Assembly (NCBI GenBank): GCA_015233015.1
Contig: JADFYO010000004.1
Location: forward strand, 1-64,000
DNA: 64,000 nt
Reading direction: 5' to 3'
Source of the DNA: Nitrospirota bacterium
Lineage (GTDB): Bacteria; Nitrospirota; Thermodesulfovibrionia; Thermodesulfovibrionales; Magnetobacteriaceae
The translations under genes and the position numbers were made by a program. Below, piece by piece: positions 41,478 to 51,201 of this stretch; position 1 is the stretch's first letter, and the number at the start of each line of letters is the position of its first letter. The notes under the pieces are model-generated. The model saw only the letters and a list, made by a program, of their open reading frames with translations, was not told where the DNA came from and made no database searches.

Positions 41478-42410
41478 ATGAATGAATTAGAATTATATGA
41501 TGCATGCAGGGTGCTATTTGGCAAGGAAGTCAGGATAGACAGGCAGTTTCTTGAATATATCCAGCCTTCCGGCGTGAAAAGCGCTTATCGTAAAATGGCC
41601 CTTGCAACACATCCTGACAGGTTTGCCGTGTTAGGGGCTAATATTCAGGCCGATACGAGCAATTTCAGGACGGTAGCAGAGGCATATGAAAAATTATCGA
41701 AATACCTGAAGCTCAGAGAAAGCGGTTACAGACTAAGGGCTAATTACGGCACATACTCCGAAAACGGCATTCAAAGGAAGGCCGCAAGGACATGGAACAA
41801 CACCACCACCGCCCAAAATAATACTTTTGCAAACAAGACATGGAAGACCACCGCCACTTCATATTACGGTGGTTCTGACTGGCAAAAAGCCTCCAGTACA
41901 AATTTTTCGGGATTTACACAGAACGATGCCGGTAGTAATTCATTCGATTCTCAAAAGACTTCTTCTTATTCATATCAGCAGAGGATTATGCCCAGACGAA
42001 AACTCCGTATTGGAGAGTATTTATACTACTCAGGCGTTGTGGGATGGAAAGACCTGATTGCCTCAATCACGTGGCAGACAAGGCAGCGGCAGCGCCTCGG
42101 TGAGATTGCCACAAGATGGGGATGGTTGACAGAAGCAAAAATCCTCGAGATTATGAAGAGCCGCAATCGCGGTGAGCGACTGGGAGATGTCCTTGTGCGC
42201 TTAAAGATAATTACCCCGTTCCAGTGTAATATGCTTATCTGGCAACAGCAAAGAAGCCAGAGACCTCTTGGCAAATACTTCACCGCAGGGAATATTCTCT
42301 CTGAAAACGACCTGAACCACCATCTGACGAATCTACAATCTCACAATAAAAAAGTCTCTAACCCCGATCAAAAAATCTCTAAACCCACGGGCACTCTCAG
42401 AACCGTATAA
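41478..42410 (+). CDS. J-domain protein fused to MshEN/T2SSE_N-like repeats
   Basis: The 310-residue protein has an N-terminal J-domain (about 1-85): VKSAYRKMALATHPDRFAVL carries the HPD motif that stimulates DnaK, followed by NFRTVAEAYEKLSKYLKLRE. A Thr/Asn/Ser-rich linker (about 90-165) leads to a C-terminal region (170-300) built from repeats of the form (R)LGE-x3-x2-G-x-L-x6-Q: LRIGEYLYYSGVVGWKDLIA, RLGEIATRWGWLTEAKILEI, RLGDVLVRLKIITPFQCNML, PLGKYFTAGNILSENDLNHH. This is the motif of MshEN/T2SSE N-terminal domains, some of which bind c-di-GMP. It has its own promoter and is convergent with the next gene. Recruitment of DnaK to secretion or pilus machinery is inference. Confidence 0.8.
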   Translation: MNELELYDACRVLFGKEVRIDRQFLEYIQPSGVKSAYRKMALATHPDRFAVLGANIQADTSNFRTVAEAYEKLSKYLKLRESGYRLRANYGTYSENGIQRKAARTWNNTTTAQNNTFANKTWKTTATSYYGGSDWQKASSTNFSGFTQNDAGSNSFDSQKTSSYSYQQRIMPRRKLRIGEYLYYSGVVGWKDLIASITWQTRQRQRLGEIATRWGWLTEAKILEIMKSRNRGERLGDVLVRLKIITPFQCNMLIWQQQRSQRPLGKYFTAGNILSENDLNHHLTNLQSHNKKVSNPDQKISKPTGTLRTV

Positions 42411-42418
42411 TTAAAGAC

Positions 42419-42496
42419 GAAGGGAGATAATCCCCCTTCACCCCTAATCTCGCATATGCTTTATCGCTTGAATTTGGGCTGCCGCCCGTTGGCGGC
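42419..42496. terminator. Two hairpins between convergent genes
   Basis: GAAGGG (42419-42424)/CCCTTC (42434-42439) and GCCGCC (42481-42486)/GGCGGC (42491-42496, loop CGTT) lie between the J-domain gene and the convergent polysaccharide operon. Neither has a long T-tract, so termination is likely weak or shared. Confidence 0.4.
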
Positions 42497-42539
42497 TTCT
42501 GAACTCCAACTAAAGAGTATTATGGCACACCATTGAGCC

Positions 42540-42974
42540 TCACAATGTGAAATTCCTTAATTTGTCTTTCTTAAATCCATTTATAACTCTGTAAAGCAGA
42601 AAATAGAACCACGGTGAGAGCCTGTATTTCTTTAGATTTCCTGTTTGATCCAGCATGATATGCAGTGCCGCCCCGCATAAGATTCCCGCGGCTGTTTCAC
42701 TCCTTGTGTAATATGCTATAAATCCCAACAATACGAATAGTTCGTATGAGTGAAATATAAGCGTTATTCGGTTCCACTTCATTTCATTGCACCATGACTT
42801 GAAGTTATGCAGTGTCAATCTTTCCCCTGAAAACATGAGAAAATCAAACAGGTGATCAATATCGATGAACACGCCCGCTATCAGGGCCGATGCACCCGCC
42901 TGCAGCGAACCGGTAACCGCATAAATAACGCCGCCAAGCGCGGCGGATGTGTACGTATGAACGCGGGTCGTCAA
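42540..42974 (-). CDS. Membrane-bound metal-dependent hydrolase-like protein (YdjM family)
   Basis: The 144-residue integral membrane protein has the YdjM/PF04307-type pattern: TRVHTYTSAALGGVIYAV with a His near the start, then GVFIDIDHLFDFLMF (Asp/His metal-type cluster), a loop and IFHSYELFVLLGFIAYYT, and GAALHIMLDQTGN. The C-terminal FYFLLYRVINGFKKDKLRN is basic. It begins immediately after the giant glycosyltransferase stop, as the last gene of the minus-strand polysaccharide operon. Catalytic function is unproven for the family. Confidence 0.75.
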   Translation of the reverse strand: MTTRVHTYTSAALGGVIYAVTGSLQAGASALIAGVFIDIDHLFDFLMFSGERLTLHNFKSWCNEMKWNRITLIFHSYELFVLLGFIAYYTRSETAAGILCGAALHIMLDQTGNLKKYRLSPWFYFLLYRVINGFKKDKLRNFTL

Positions 42975-45900
42975 TCAGCCTCCCGTCGCGTATTTGAACC
43001 GGAATATATTCGTCCAGTAATTTTCCCTGCTGACATATCCCCAGCCCTCTAATACCGGTCTGATTTCAGAATCATACATGGACGATATTACAATAAACGG
43101 GCGGCTTCCTGCTTCGATTGTTTCTCTGATTTCGTCGGGCGGTATGATTTCAAGTCCTTTGGTTTTTGTATGCCATTTTAATGGATTGCCGTCTATAAAG
43201 CCTGACACGGCGGCGGGAAGCGCTGCCAGCATGTCATATGTCTCATGCCCTCCGCATCCTGCTCCCCAGATGAACACAGGGACCTCGGGGAAGGCAGCCA
43301 GTTTCTGCCTGAGTGCATCGAAGTACCTCTTTTGGTATTTGGCATGAATCTCTTTGAGCGCACCGGAAATGGGCGCAGAGGCGATATTCATCATCAGGCC
43401 GGTAGAAGCCGGGAGGTACAGTACCTTATAGCGCTCTGCTATCTTAAGCCAAAGGCCGCGCTCACACCATTGTTCAGTGTCTATATATCCAACCACATCG
43501 TGTACTGCCCTGCGCCACATGGGGTGCGGGCCAAGATTTGAGTCAACGGCCAGTCTTTCGTATGTGCTGTCAGGGTTTTGAATAATGCCGCAGAAGTGAT
43601 GAAACTCAAAACTCTCATGAGACCCTATTGTCAGGTATGTATTGCCATAGACAAGCGCTGCATCGGGATTTTCCCTGAGAGCGGAAGACATTGCCTCGAG
43701 GGCATCGCCGCCGAGGCGGCTGTTTTTGGGCAGATGAGTTATAAACTCCCCGTTAGACGCCCTTAAAGCGATATTCCACATCGCCGCGGTCGAGCTTTCC
43801 ACGGGGGCATCTATTAAGACGGTATTTTTGACGATTTTTCGTAACTCTGTTAAAAACCCGGCCTTATTACCGTCTGGCGAGGCGTCAACGATAACAAGCT
43901 CTATGGAGTTTCCAATGGTTTGATGTGCCAAATCACCGAGGGTCTCTTCGATGAACTGAGGTGAGTGATATGCAAACGCGGCCACCGTAACAAGTGGTGC
44001 ACAATTACTGAAAGAATGGGAAGTCGCCGCCGGAGTGGCGGCTGGAGCGGGTTGTCCACCTATTTTTTTCCATAATACATTATATGAGAGCGTCTGGCTG
44101 CCGTCTCCCCTGTCGAACAATAATGCCCCCGGGTCAATTACAAGCTGAGAAATGTCCACATAGGGATGCACCGTATGAGGTTTGGAAAAGACATAGGACA
44201 AGACGGCGCTTACACTGGCAGCGCCGCCGGTTACTGCCACGTCGAAGAAAAACAGCGCGTTTGCTCCGGTCTTTATCATCTGTTCTATCTCATCACATTG
44301 CCCTTCGCAGGGAGCTTCCGCAACTGCCAGGTCAAAGTAGTTTAACGGCAGTGGCGAGTTGGATGGTGCGATTTTACCATCGATACAAATAATGCCGTGT
44401 GTGGGCTTGTCTTTGCAATTATGTCCAACCGCCCAGATTTCATATTCACCCGTTAAATGTGTGCCGGCTAAATCAATTAATGAGCTGGCAGAGGCCCCTC
44501 CGCCGCTTACGATGAGGAGCTTACCGCCCTTAGGCAGGTTGGAAGTTATGAAGGCGGCCATAAGGTTATACCGGTAGCCGCCAATTGAGGCGTCATACGT
44601 ATAGGTACCGGCGTTTGTGAAATATACGCGGTGGAATTGCTTTGAATATGTAAAACATGAGAAGTTCTCAGTGCGAATCAAATCATGTGACTTAAAGGCA
44701 GCGTTAATGATGGGGACAGGGTCATGGGGCGGGTAAAGCAGCGATGGTGAATTATTATAAATGGCCGTCTCGCGTGCAATAATAACATCGGCCTCAGAGT
44801 TATAGTCCCCGTAGTCATAGTACCCGCCAGAGGTGTGGTTAGATGATGGTTTTTTAGCGGTCTTCTGCGCGGGGTGATTCCTAATGCCGCCTATGAGCGC
44901 GTCAATGCTATAAAGGTCATCAATCCTGAAAAAACGCGACCATAGCTCCATATCGCCGGCATATTTCAGAGCCGCGTCGATGTATCCCCCCGCAGCTTCC
45001 CACAGCTGCCTTCGCCAGAAGGTGGACTCCTGCTGTATGTGCGGCGGGCCTATGTGCCCTTTAAGATACTGTGACCGTGACCACAGAGGGATTGGTGAGA
45101 GGACTGTTGAGAGGGTACCGTCAGCGTCCCAGACGGTTGGGCGTCCCATAATCCACTGGATTTTACTAAATGCGCTAAACACTAGTGACACAATCCATAG
45201 TGCGCCCGCATGGAGCTTGTCATCGGAGTTTAACCAGCCCATTATCTCCCCGGTGGAGCGTTTAAAGCCCTCGTCAATTGCAGCATACTGCCCACTATCG
45301 GGGGCGCTTTTCCAGTAGCCGATGTGTCTTTCATATTTTTTTATTATCTCAACTGAGTTGTCGGTGCTGCCGCCGTCCATTATAATATACTCAAGATTGG
45401 GATAGCCCTGCGTCAGGATTGATAAGATACACTCCTCGAGGTATGCACTCTGATTGTATGATGGCGTGACGATGGTTATTTTTGGAAGGCGCTTACGAAG
45501 TATTTCAAGCCTCAGGGTGTCGGCCGATTGTGCAGCGTTTAAATCGAATGGGAGCCTTTCAAGGTATTGCTTATAAAGAGAGAGAGTTTCCTCCTGCGAC
45601 GAGGCGGTCTTCAGATTTTCAACAATGGCGCTTACGGCCGCGTTTTCGTTTATCGCGGTTTCGGGGAACTCTGACGCGGGGGATATTAATTCTCTTTGAC
45701 GTACAGGGATTTCGTTATAGGTCTTTATATTTACATGGGCAGTGTCGAGGAACTCCGCAGGGCTATGCCAGAGCGGCTGAGGCTGATGCCAAAGGGCATC
45801 TCCCTGTGCGGCTATCTGCGGACTATCCGGGGACATTCTGAGGGAGGCATCTAAGGCGCTTGCCACTACCTGAGGGGCAATTCCCGTTATACAGTGTTTC

Positions 45901-46904
45901 TCTTCAAACCGGCATCTCCACCAGCATCCATAGCACTCAAGCGGCAGGCACACCGCCGTCGTAAGTTTGGAATAAGGGAAAAACCGCCCGAAATGTCCCC
46001 CTCCAAGCACTACCACGTTTTGTGTCCCTACGGCAGTGGCTATGTGGGCGGCCGCAGAGTCCGAGGACAGGAGATGGCGGCAGCGGCGCAGTATCGCCGC
46101 CGTCTGCCGAAGCGACGACTTGCCGGTGAGGTTGTGGCATGTCCCTTTAAAATTTTCGAATATTTCGCCTGAGACATTGACCGTATCCACGCCGCCTAAG
46201 ATGATTAATTTGAACTCTGTAAATTCCTTTAAGACCTCGCTGAAAAATGGATATATCTTATAGTCGTTTTGAGAGCCGGGGGCCACGGCCAGCGTGTGAG
46301 CGGTGTGGAGATTGTTGCGGTCAAAAAACTCATCGGCAAATCTTTCGTCCTCCGGGGTTGTCCACACGGCGGGATGAAGGGGTGCCTCTGGCTCGATGCC
46401 AAAATATCTGAGGAAATCCGCGTGTCTTTCGATTTCGGGTATTTCGGGTGTGAAAGAAGGGGGTAATGGCAGCAGAGCGGTATAATAACAGTTATTTGCG
46501 CTTCTCAGGTCCTCGCCGATGTTGCACAAATCCCCCAGGAACCCAACTCTGAGCCGCGCGCGGCTTCTGGTTGCGAATATATCCCCGATAAGCTCGCGCG
46601 AGAACACTGAATTCATCGCGATATCCACATCGAGGGCAGCAGTTCGCCTTATCATGACCTCGCGGTAATGGTCGTCTGTGTAGGCAAGCGTCTTGTTAAA
46701 CGACACTACGTGGTCTATATATGGGCAGCAGTCATAGAGTTCGGCAATGTGGTCCTGGCAGAGGACGGTAATCCTTGCCGATTTAAACTTATTGCGAACA
46801 GCGCCCAACATCGACGCGGCAATGACATTGTCGCCAATGGAATCGGTACGTATCCACAGGATGTGCCGGGGCGTGTCAAATTTGAGAGCCATATGGGGGT
46901 TCAT
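42975..46904 (-). CDS. 1309-residue multidomain glycosyltransferase (GT9 + GT2 + methyltransferase-like + GT2 + Rossmann)
   Basis: The N-terminal domain (about 1-350) is a heptosyltransferase-type GT9: HILWIRTDSIGDNVIAASML, LAVAPGSQNDYKIYP, LLSSDSAAAHIATAVG. A GT2 domain (about 470-690) has ITIVTPSYNQSAYLEECILS, YIIMDGGSTDNSVEIIKKYE and GWLNSDD (metal-type DD). Residues about 720-930 look like a methyltransferase or sugar-processing fold (LLIVSGGGASASSLIDLAG). A second GT2 (about 955-1200) has VTVAAFAYHSPQFIEETLGD and LVIVDASPDG. The C-terminus (about 1220-1290) has a Rossmann-like VPVFIWGAGCGGHETYDMLA. It lies between Wzt and the YdjM-like gene. It could add several residues to one glycan; the second GT2 lacks an obvious DxD and may be inactive. 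Confidence 0.8.
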   Translation of the reverse strand: MNPHMALKFDTPRHILWIRTDSIGDNVIAASMLGAVRNKFKSARITVLCQDHIAELYDCCPYIDHVVSFNKTLAYTDDHYREVMIRRTAALDVDIAMNSVFSRELIGDIFATRSRARLRVGFLGDLCNIGEDLRSANNCYYTALLPLPPSFTPEIPEIERHADFLRYFGIEPEAPLHPAVWTTPEDERFADEFFDRNNLHTAHTLAVAPGSQNDYKIYPFFSEVLKEFTEFKLIILGGVDTVNVSGEIFENFKGTCHNLTGKSSLRQTAAILRRCRHLLSSDSAAAHIATAVGTQNVVVLGGGHFGRFFPYSKLTTAVCLPLECYGCWWRCRFEEKHCITGIAPQVVASALDASLRMSPDSPQIAAQGDALWHQPQPLWHSPAEFLDTAHVNIKTYNEIPVRQRELISPASEFPETAINENAAVSAIVENLKTASSQEETLSLYKQYLERLPFDLNAAQSADTLRLEILRKRLPKITIVTPSYNQSAYLEECILSILTQGYPNLEYIIMDGGSTDNSVEIIKKYERHIGYWKSAPDSGQYAAIDEGFKRSTGEIMGWLNSDDKLHAGALWIVSLVFSAFSKIQWIMGRPTVWDADGTLSTVLSPIPLWSRSQYLKGHIGPPHIQQESTFWRRQLWEAAGGYIDAALKYAGDMELWSRFFRIDDLYSIDALIGGIRNHPAQKTAKKPSSNHTSGGYYDYGDYNSEADVIIARETAIYNNSPSLLYPPHDPVPIINAAFKSHDLIRTENFSCFTYSKQFHRVYFTNAGTYTYDASIGGYRYNLMAAFITSNLPKGGKLLIVSGGGASASSLIDLAGTHLTGEYEIWAVGHNCKDKPTHGIICIDGKIAPSNSPLPLNYFDLAVAEAPCEGQCDEIEQMIKTGANALFFFDVAVTGGAASVSAVLSYVFSKPHTVHPYVDISQLVIDPGALLFDRGDGSQTLSYNVLWKKIGGQPAPAATPAATSHSFSNCAPLVTVAAFAYHSPQFIEETLGDLAHQTIGNSIELVIVDASPDGNKAGFLTELRKIVKNTVLIDAPVESSTAAMWNIALRASNGEFITHLPKNSRLGGDALEAMSSALRENPDAALVYGNTYLTIGSHESFEFHHFCGIIQNPDSTYERLAVDSNLGPHPMWRRAVHDVVGYIDTEQWCERGLWLKIAERYKVLYLPASTGLMMNIASAPISGALKEIHAKYQKRYFDALRQKLAAFPEVPVFIWGAGCGGHETYDMLAALPAAVSGFIDGNPLKWHTKTKGLEIIPPDEIRETIEAGSRPFIVISSMYDSEIRPVLEGWGYVSRENYWTNIFRFKYATGG

Positions 46905-46913
46905 GCGGCACCG

Positions 46914-48263
46914 TTACGGGATATTGCCGCCAGCCGGGATGTTGCTGACTAATGAGTGTTGTACCTCAAAAGGGAGCCGTGCAATGCCGTGAAAGGGTTT
47001 CATAGTCTCGGGATGGCTGAACGTAACGGCTATAGGGCCGAGCATTTCTACCCTGTCGTGGCTGATAATTGTATCTGCGCCTTTATGGGCAGGCCCCTTA
47101 GCAACCAGTCCGAATGAAAACTCCTCCGGCTTGACGCTGAACTTTATATCTATCCTGACGACTATACACTGACCGGCCGTGAGGTCTGGCAGTATATGCC
47201 CCGCCTCCCTGTTGCCTCCGCCAAAGACGAACGTCCCCATGCGGTCATATATAGATACCATTATATTGACATCGTAAACAGGTTCGTTTGCCCGCACGAG
47301 GATATAAAAAGTCAGGGTCTCCATCATTGTTACGTGAAAGGTGTCAAGGCCGTCTCTGTTGAGCACCCTTGCGCCTATTATCGTCATTGCCCCGGAGCCG
47401 AACCTCCTTATATCTTTGACTATGACGTTATGCGACATTATTTCGTCGGTGGACATTAATGCCCTGTTTTCGGGTGAGACATGGGGGGCGTCAGGGGAAG
47501 ACGAAGGCGCGATAAAAACAGGGGCGGTCTTCGTCCTCTTTACACTATGGGAGTAGATATTTATGGCCTCGACCTGAGAACCAATATAGGCCATTTCCCC
47601 GCGTTCAAGCAGTATTGCCCTCGTGCAGAGGGTCCTCAATGCCTCGAGATCATGTGAGACTACGATACAAGTGGTGCCGCCCTTTATTATTTCTTTAATA
47701 GTATTAAAGCTCTTTTGCTGAAAAAATATGTCGCCTACGGACAGTGCCTCGTCAATTATAAGGATCTCCGGTTTGACGTTAACCGCACAGGCAAAGGCAA
47801 GTCTGACATACATGCCGGTCGAATATATCTTTGTCGGCTGGTCGATAAAATCCCCTATGTCGGCATAGCCGATGATGGTCTGCATCTTCTCTTCCATCTC
47901 CTCCATCGTGTAACCCATGATGGCCCCGTTCATGAATACATTGGCGCGGCCAGTGAATTCGGGGTTAAACCCTGCGCCAAGTTCCAGAAGGGCGGAGATG
48001 CGCCCATGTGTCTCGATTGTGCCCTCTGTCAGACGGAGTATGCCGCAGATAAGCTGCAAGAGAGTGCTCTTGCCTGAGCCGTTTCGCCCCAGGAGGCCGA
48101 TTGCCTCTCCCCTTTCAAGGTCGAATGTAATATTTCGGAGTGCCCAAAAGACATTGTGGTATTGTTTCCCATGGGGATGCAGCAATTCTTTCAGCCGGTG
48201 GTGGGGGCGGGCGTATATCTTGTATTTTTTCCCTACGCCTTTAAGTGAAACAATCTTTTCCAT
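46914..48263 (-). CDS. wzt: ABC transporter ATP-binding protein for polysaccharide export (Wzt-like)
   Basis: The 449-residue protein joins an ABC ATPase (1-about 240) to a C-terminal carbohydrate-binding Wzt_C-like domain (about 285-445). Walker A is GLLGRNGSGKSTLLQLICGI near residues 56-75. The signature is YSTGMYVRLAFACAV (variant of LSGGQ, usual for this subfamily), Walker B is PEILIIDEALSVGD and the switch His is in CIVVSHDLEAL. The C-terminal domain (NRDGLDTFHVTMMETLTFYI) normally recognises a modified non-reducing end of the O-antigen, so capped export is likely. It is 15 bases downstream of the permease gene. Confidence 0.93.
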   Translation of the reverse strand: MEKIVSLKGVGKKYKIYARPHHRLKELLHPHGKQYHNVFWALRNITFDLERGEAIGLLGRNGSGKSTLLQLICGILRLTEGTIETHGRISALLELGAGFNPEFTGRANVFMNGAIMGYTMEEMEEKMQTIIGYADIGDFIDQPTKIYSTGMYVRLAFACAVNVKPEILIIDEALSVGDIFFQQKSFNTIKEIIKGGTTCIVVSHDLEALRTLCTRAILLERGEMAYIGSQVEAINIYSHSVKRTKTAPVFIAPSSSPDAPHVSPENRALMSTDEIMSHNVIVKDIRRFGSGAMTIIGARVLNRDGLDTFHVTMMETLTFYILVRANEPVYDVNIMVSIYDRMGTFVFGGGNREAGHILPDLTAGQCIVVRIDIKFSVKPEEFSFGLVAKGPAHKGADTIISHDRVEMLGPIAVTFSHPETMKPFHGIARLPFEVQHSLVSNIPAGGNIP

Positions 48264-48278
48264 AAATCGGAAGCCGGC

Positions 48279-49145
48279 CTAAAGCATCTCTGCAAAATCT
48301 GGTTTCAGGCGTTTAAATATAAATCCCCCTGCAATGGAGGATATAATTCCCAGAACTAACAATAACAACATGCCTTTCCAGTGCTGGTGCTCTATCCCAA
48401 GCAGTGATAAACGATAACCCTCTACCACATAATACATGGGATTTAGTCTGAGGAGTACCCTCAGATTTTCAGGCACCATCGATGATTGATATACTATGGG
48501 GGTGTAAAAAAACCACATATTGATTACCACGACGAGTATCTGTCCCATATCTCTGAAAAATATATTGATGCTCGAGACCAGCCAGCTGATACCTATGCCG
48601 AACAGGCTCAGCAGAAAGATATACACGGGCAGGTATAATATGAGTATAGTGATTTTTTTATATATTACTATTGCAACAATTCCAACAATGCCGAACATTA
48701 TCATGTGGTTAAGCAGGTTGGACAGCATTATGCTCAGCGGCAGGAGTTCCGAAGGGAAGAGGCTCTTTGTTATGAGCATTTTGTTATCTATCAGGACGTT
48801 GACGTTGCGCAAAATAGTATCCGAGAAATATATCCACGGCGCAAGGCCGCAAAGAAGCCATAACAGGAAATTGTTGGTACCGGCATCCGGCGTGAGCCTT
48901 ATCTTCATCACGAATGAAAACACATAAGAATATGTAATTACCGTGACAATCGGGTGAATAACCGCCCAGAAGACGCCTATAAAAGACCCGGTGTAACGGC
49001 TCTTTAAATCCCTGAGCACGAGGCACTTAAGCATATATCTGTTTTTTACGACCTCGAGCGCAAAACGAAAGGCCACCACCTTCAGTGATATTAGTTTCTG
49101 AAAAACTAAACGAAAAAGGCTTTCCCCACCATTTATTTCAGACAT
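48279..49145 (-). CDS. wzm: ABC-2 type polysaccharide export permease (Wzm-like)
   Basis: The permease moves lipid-linked polysaccharide across the inner membrane with Wzt. Starting at MSEINGGESLFRL it is 288 residues with about six spans. The family opening NRYMLKCLVLRDLKSRYTGS and FIGVFWAVIHPIVTVITYSY is present, then GLAPWIYFSDTILRNVNVLI, NKMLITKSLFPSELLPLSIM and NMWFFYTPIVYQSSMVPENL. An upstream ATG at 49169 would add eight residues and overlap the preceding gene by 32 bases; the ATG at 49145 gives an 8-base overlap and was preferred. Confidence 0.93.
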   Translation of the reverse strand: MSEINGGESLFRLVFQKLISLKVVAFRFALEVVKNRYMLKCLVLRDLKSRYTGSFIGVFWAVIHPIVTVITYSYVFSFVMKIRLTPDAGTNNFLLWLLCGLAPWIYFSDTILRNVNVLIDNKMLITKSLFPSELLPLSIMLSNLLNHMIMFGIVGIVAIVIYKKITILILYLPVYIFLLSLFGIGISWLVSSINIFFRDMGQILVVVINMWFFYTPIVYQSSMVPENLRVLLRLNPMYYVVEGYRLSLLGIEHQHWKGMLLLLVLGIISSIAGGFIFKRLKPDFAEML

Positions 49146-51120
49146 CGGCCGTCCCGTTTGTATCGTCAATCCTGTGGCGCTTAGTAAGAATATCCATTAC
49201 GCTTAATGGAATAAAAAGACATAATAACAGTGTGGCAGGTGCAAAGATACGTGTATAAAACGATGGGAAAGACATCACATGCAGTATCGAAATAAAGGTG
49301 AGACGGCTCACAATGCCAACTACGGCAATTGTATTAAACCAGAACAAAGCCGTATATTCCCTGAACTTAAATAGTCTGATTAAGTAGCACAATAAGGCTG
49401 CGAGGCACAGATAAGGGAAAATGGTCTTGTATGATTTGCTTATAATGTCGAGGAGTATATGCTTTAGTCTCGGAATGTAATTAGTCACGGTCTCAGATTT
49501 TTCATAGGCAAAGCCGGAGGCCGAATTATCGATATACATCTTAACGCTGTCATCGTAGATATGTATGTGTTGTTGGATATTAACCGATGGTACATCTAAT
49601 GGTATCTCGGCGACTAAGGCCGCTGAGCTGTCATAGAAGCCTATCGAGCAGAATTGGCCGTACTGGGTTTCGACCCTGAAGCGCGACCATTTCGCCGACG
49701 GGTCATTAAAGACGGTTACCACATCGGCTCCTTCTGCTCTGCCGAAAGAGGTGATTTGATATGGGCATGGCTTTTCATTGGCCGATTTTAGTTTTATCTC
49801 GAGCGGAGGGGAGTTCTTCTTAAACGCCCAGCCTGAAACTGAGTAATTGACCTGAAGCTGCTTTTCCGACGGACTGAGCCTGTTGCCGGTGATAGTTTGA
49901 AAGAGACTGAGCCACTGTTCGTCTCCGGTGGACAGTTCAGTGTCAGACACCACAGGCAATGAGGCGATAGTAACTGTGGCGGCGGCTAATTGGTAGAACG
50001 TCCCGGGGAATTTGTATATGTATTCTGCCCTGAAGGGGGGAGCAAGGGACTCGCTCTGCGGGCCGCAGTTCAGGACTTTTTTGTCGCACAGGTCATTCAG
50101 CTCTCCTGCCAGATGCTCATAGAACTGCGAGGCACTCAGGGCCGACTGGTGGTATCCCTCATGTGCGGCCGCCTCTCTTAACATCCAAAGGAAGTACTGG
50201 CCGGGTATCTCATCCTGGTCTTCTTTCAGAGGCCATAATGGTTTGAGTTTTTTCAGCCTGTTGCCAACCGGCGCAAAGGCGCTGCTCTTCTTTGAGATTT
50301 CCTCCAGGGTGGAAAATTGAAACGGCGCCCGTGGTTTCCATTCCCCGGGTTTTACCCTTGTTAACGCGCCATAAGCCCTGAGAAATGATTTTTGTTTCAA
50401 CTCATTTACCACATAAATGCCATAGTGAGCCTCATTCATATGAGAGATTATCATAGAAAAGGCCATTAGTATTACAATGGGCAAGGCTAATATGGGAAGT
50501 GTCTTTAAAATCGCGGGGCCGCCGCTGTTTCTCACCTGAGATAACATAACGAAATAGGCGGCTGCCAGCGACGGCACTACCCAAAGCCCTTCCTCACGCG
50601 TTAACCAGAGCATGGCCAGAGAAATCCCCGTAAAAACAGCCCATTTATAATTTTTGAAAAGGATCAATCCGAACATAGACGAAAACAAAAGCACTGTCTC
50701 CGAGACATAAACATTGTCCCTGATAACATGGGTAAGTTTTATCTCGGTAAGCAGGGGAAGAAACAGGTAAAAGGCAAAAACAGCGGCTAAAACAATAGTG
50801 CTTTTTGTAAATTGAGAGACGATATGTAAAAAAACTAACCCCGCAAAAATGAAAAAAAGCTGTTGCGTAAGCAGCAGAGGCAGGCCAAGTAAGAAGTTAA
50901 AGGCAAGAAACAAGGGATAAAACGCCCCTTTGATAAGGGTATTCTCATCGTAAGGGCCAAGCCAGTTGCCGGACAGAATATTCATGGCAAGCCTGACAAA
51001 AAGGGTATCGTCGTGGCGAAGAACGCCATTGGCGGGGACAGCCATGTTAGAAACTAAAAATAGCTTAATCCCGGCAATTATTAATAAGATGAAAAAGAGA
51101 CGCTTCTTAGTGTTTTCCAC
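49138..51120 (-). CDS. Polytopic membrane protein, possibly GT-C glycosyltransferase-like
   Basis: The 660-residue protein is the first gene of the minus-strand polysaccharide operon. It has an N-terminal cluster of roughly eight hydrophobic spans, the first loop carrying an acidic pair (NGVLRHDDTLFVRLAMNILS) like the catalytic loop of GT-C enzymes. A large periplasmic-type domain (about 230-520) is followed by three or four C-terminal spans (PYLCLAALLCYLIRLFKF, LLLCLFIPLSVMDIL). It overlaps wzm. I do not recognise a close family; an oligosaccharyl/mannosyl-type transferase or a modifying enzyme of the exported glycan are possible roles. Confidence 0.65.
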   Translation of the reverse strand: MENTKKRLFFILLIIAGIKLFLVSNMAVPANGVLRHDDTLFVRLAMNILSGNWLGPYDENTLIKGAFYPLFLAFNFLLGLPLLLTQQLFFIFAGLVFLHIVSQFTKSTIVLAAVFAFYLFLPLLTEIKLTHVIRDNVYVSETVLLFSSMFGLILFKNYKWAVFTGISLAMLWLTREEGLWVVPSLAAAYFVMLSQVRNSGGPAILKTLPILALPIVILMAFSMIISHMNEAHYGIYVVNELKQKSFLRAYGALTRVKPGEWKPRAPFQFSTLEEISKKSSAFAPVGNRLKKLKPLWPLKEDQDEIPGQYFLWMLREAAAHEGYHQSALSASQFYEHLAGELNDLCDKKVLNCGPQSESLAPPFRAEYIYKFPGTFYQLAAATVTIASLPVVSDTELSTGDEQWLSLFQTITGNRLSPSEKQLQVNYSVSGWAFKKNSPPLEIKLKSANEKPCPYQITSFGRAEGADVVTVFNDPSAKWSRFRVETQYGQFCSIGFYDSSAALVAEIPLDVPSVNIQQHIHIYDDSVKMYIDNSASGFAYEKSETVTNYIPRLKHILLDIISKSYKTIFPYLCLAALLCYLIRLFKFREYTALFWFNTIAVVGIVSRLTFISILHVMSFPSFYTRIFAPATLLLCLFIPLSVMDILTKRHRIDDTNGTADV

Positions 51121-51174
51121 TGCGTCCAGCTATTGAACCGCCGTAGGCCGGCACTTCAAATGATTTTCCCATGC

Positions 51175-51201
51175 GCACCCGCCGCACCCACCGCACCCAC
51201 A
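51175..51201. repeat. Three tandem 9-bp repeats upstream of the polysaccharide operon
   Basis: GCACCCGCC (51175-51183), GCACCCACC (51184-51192) and GCACCCACA (51193-51201) lie 55-80 bases upstream of the operon's first start codon (51120), in the probable leader/promoter region. Confidence 0.6.
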
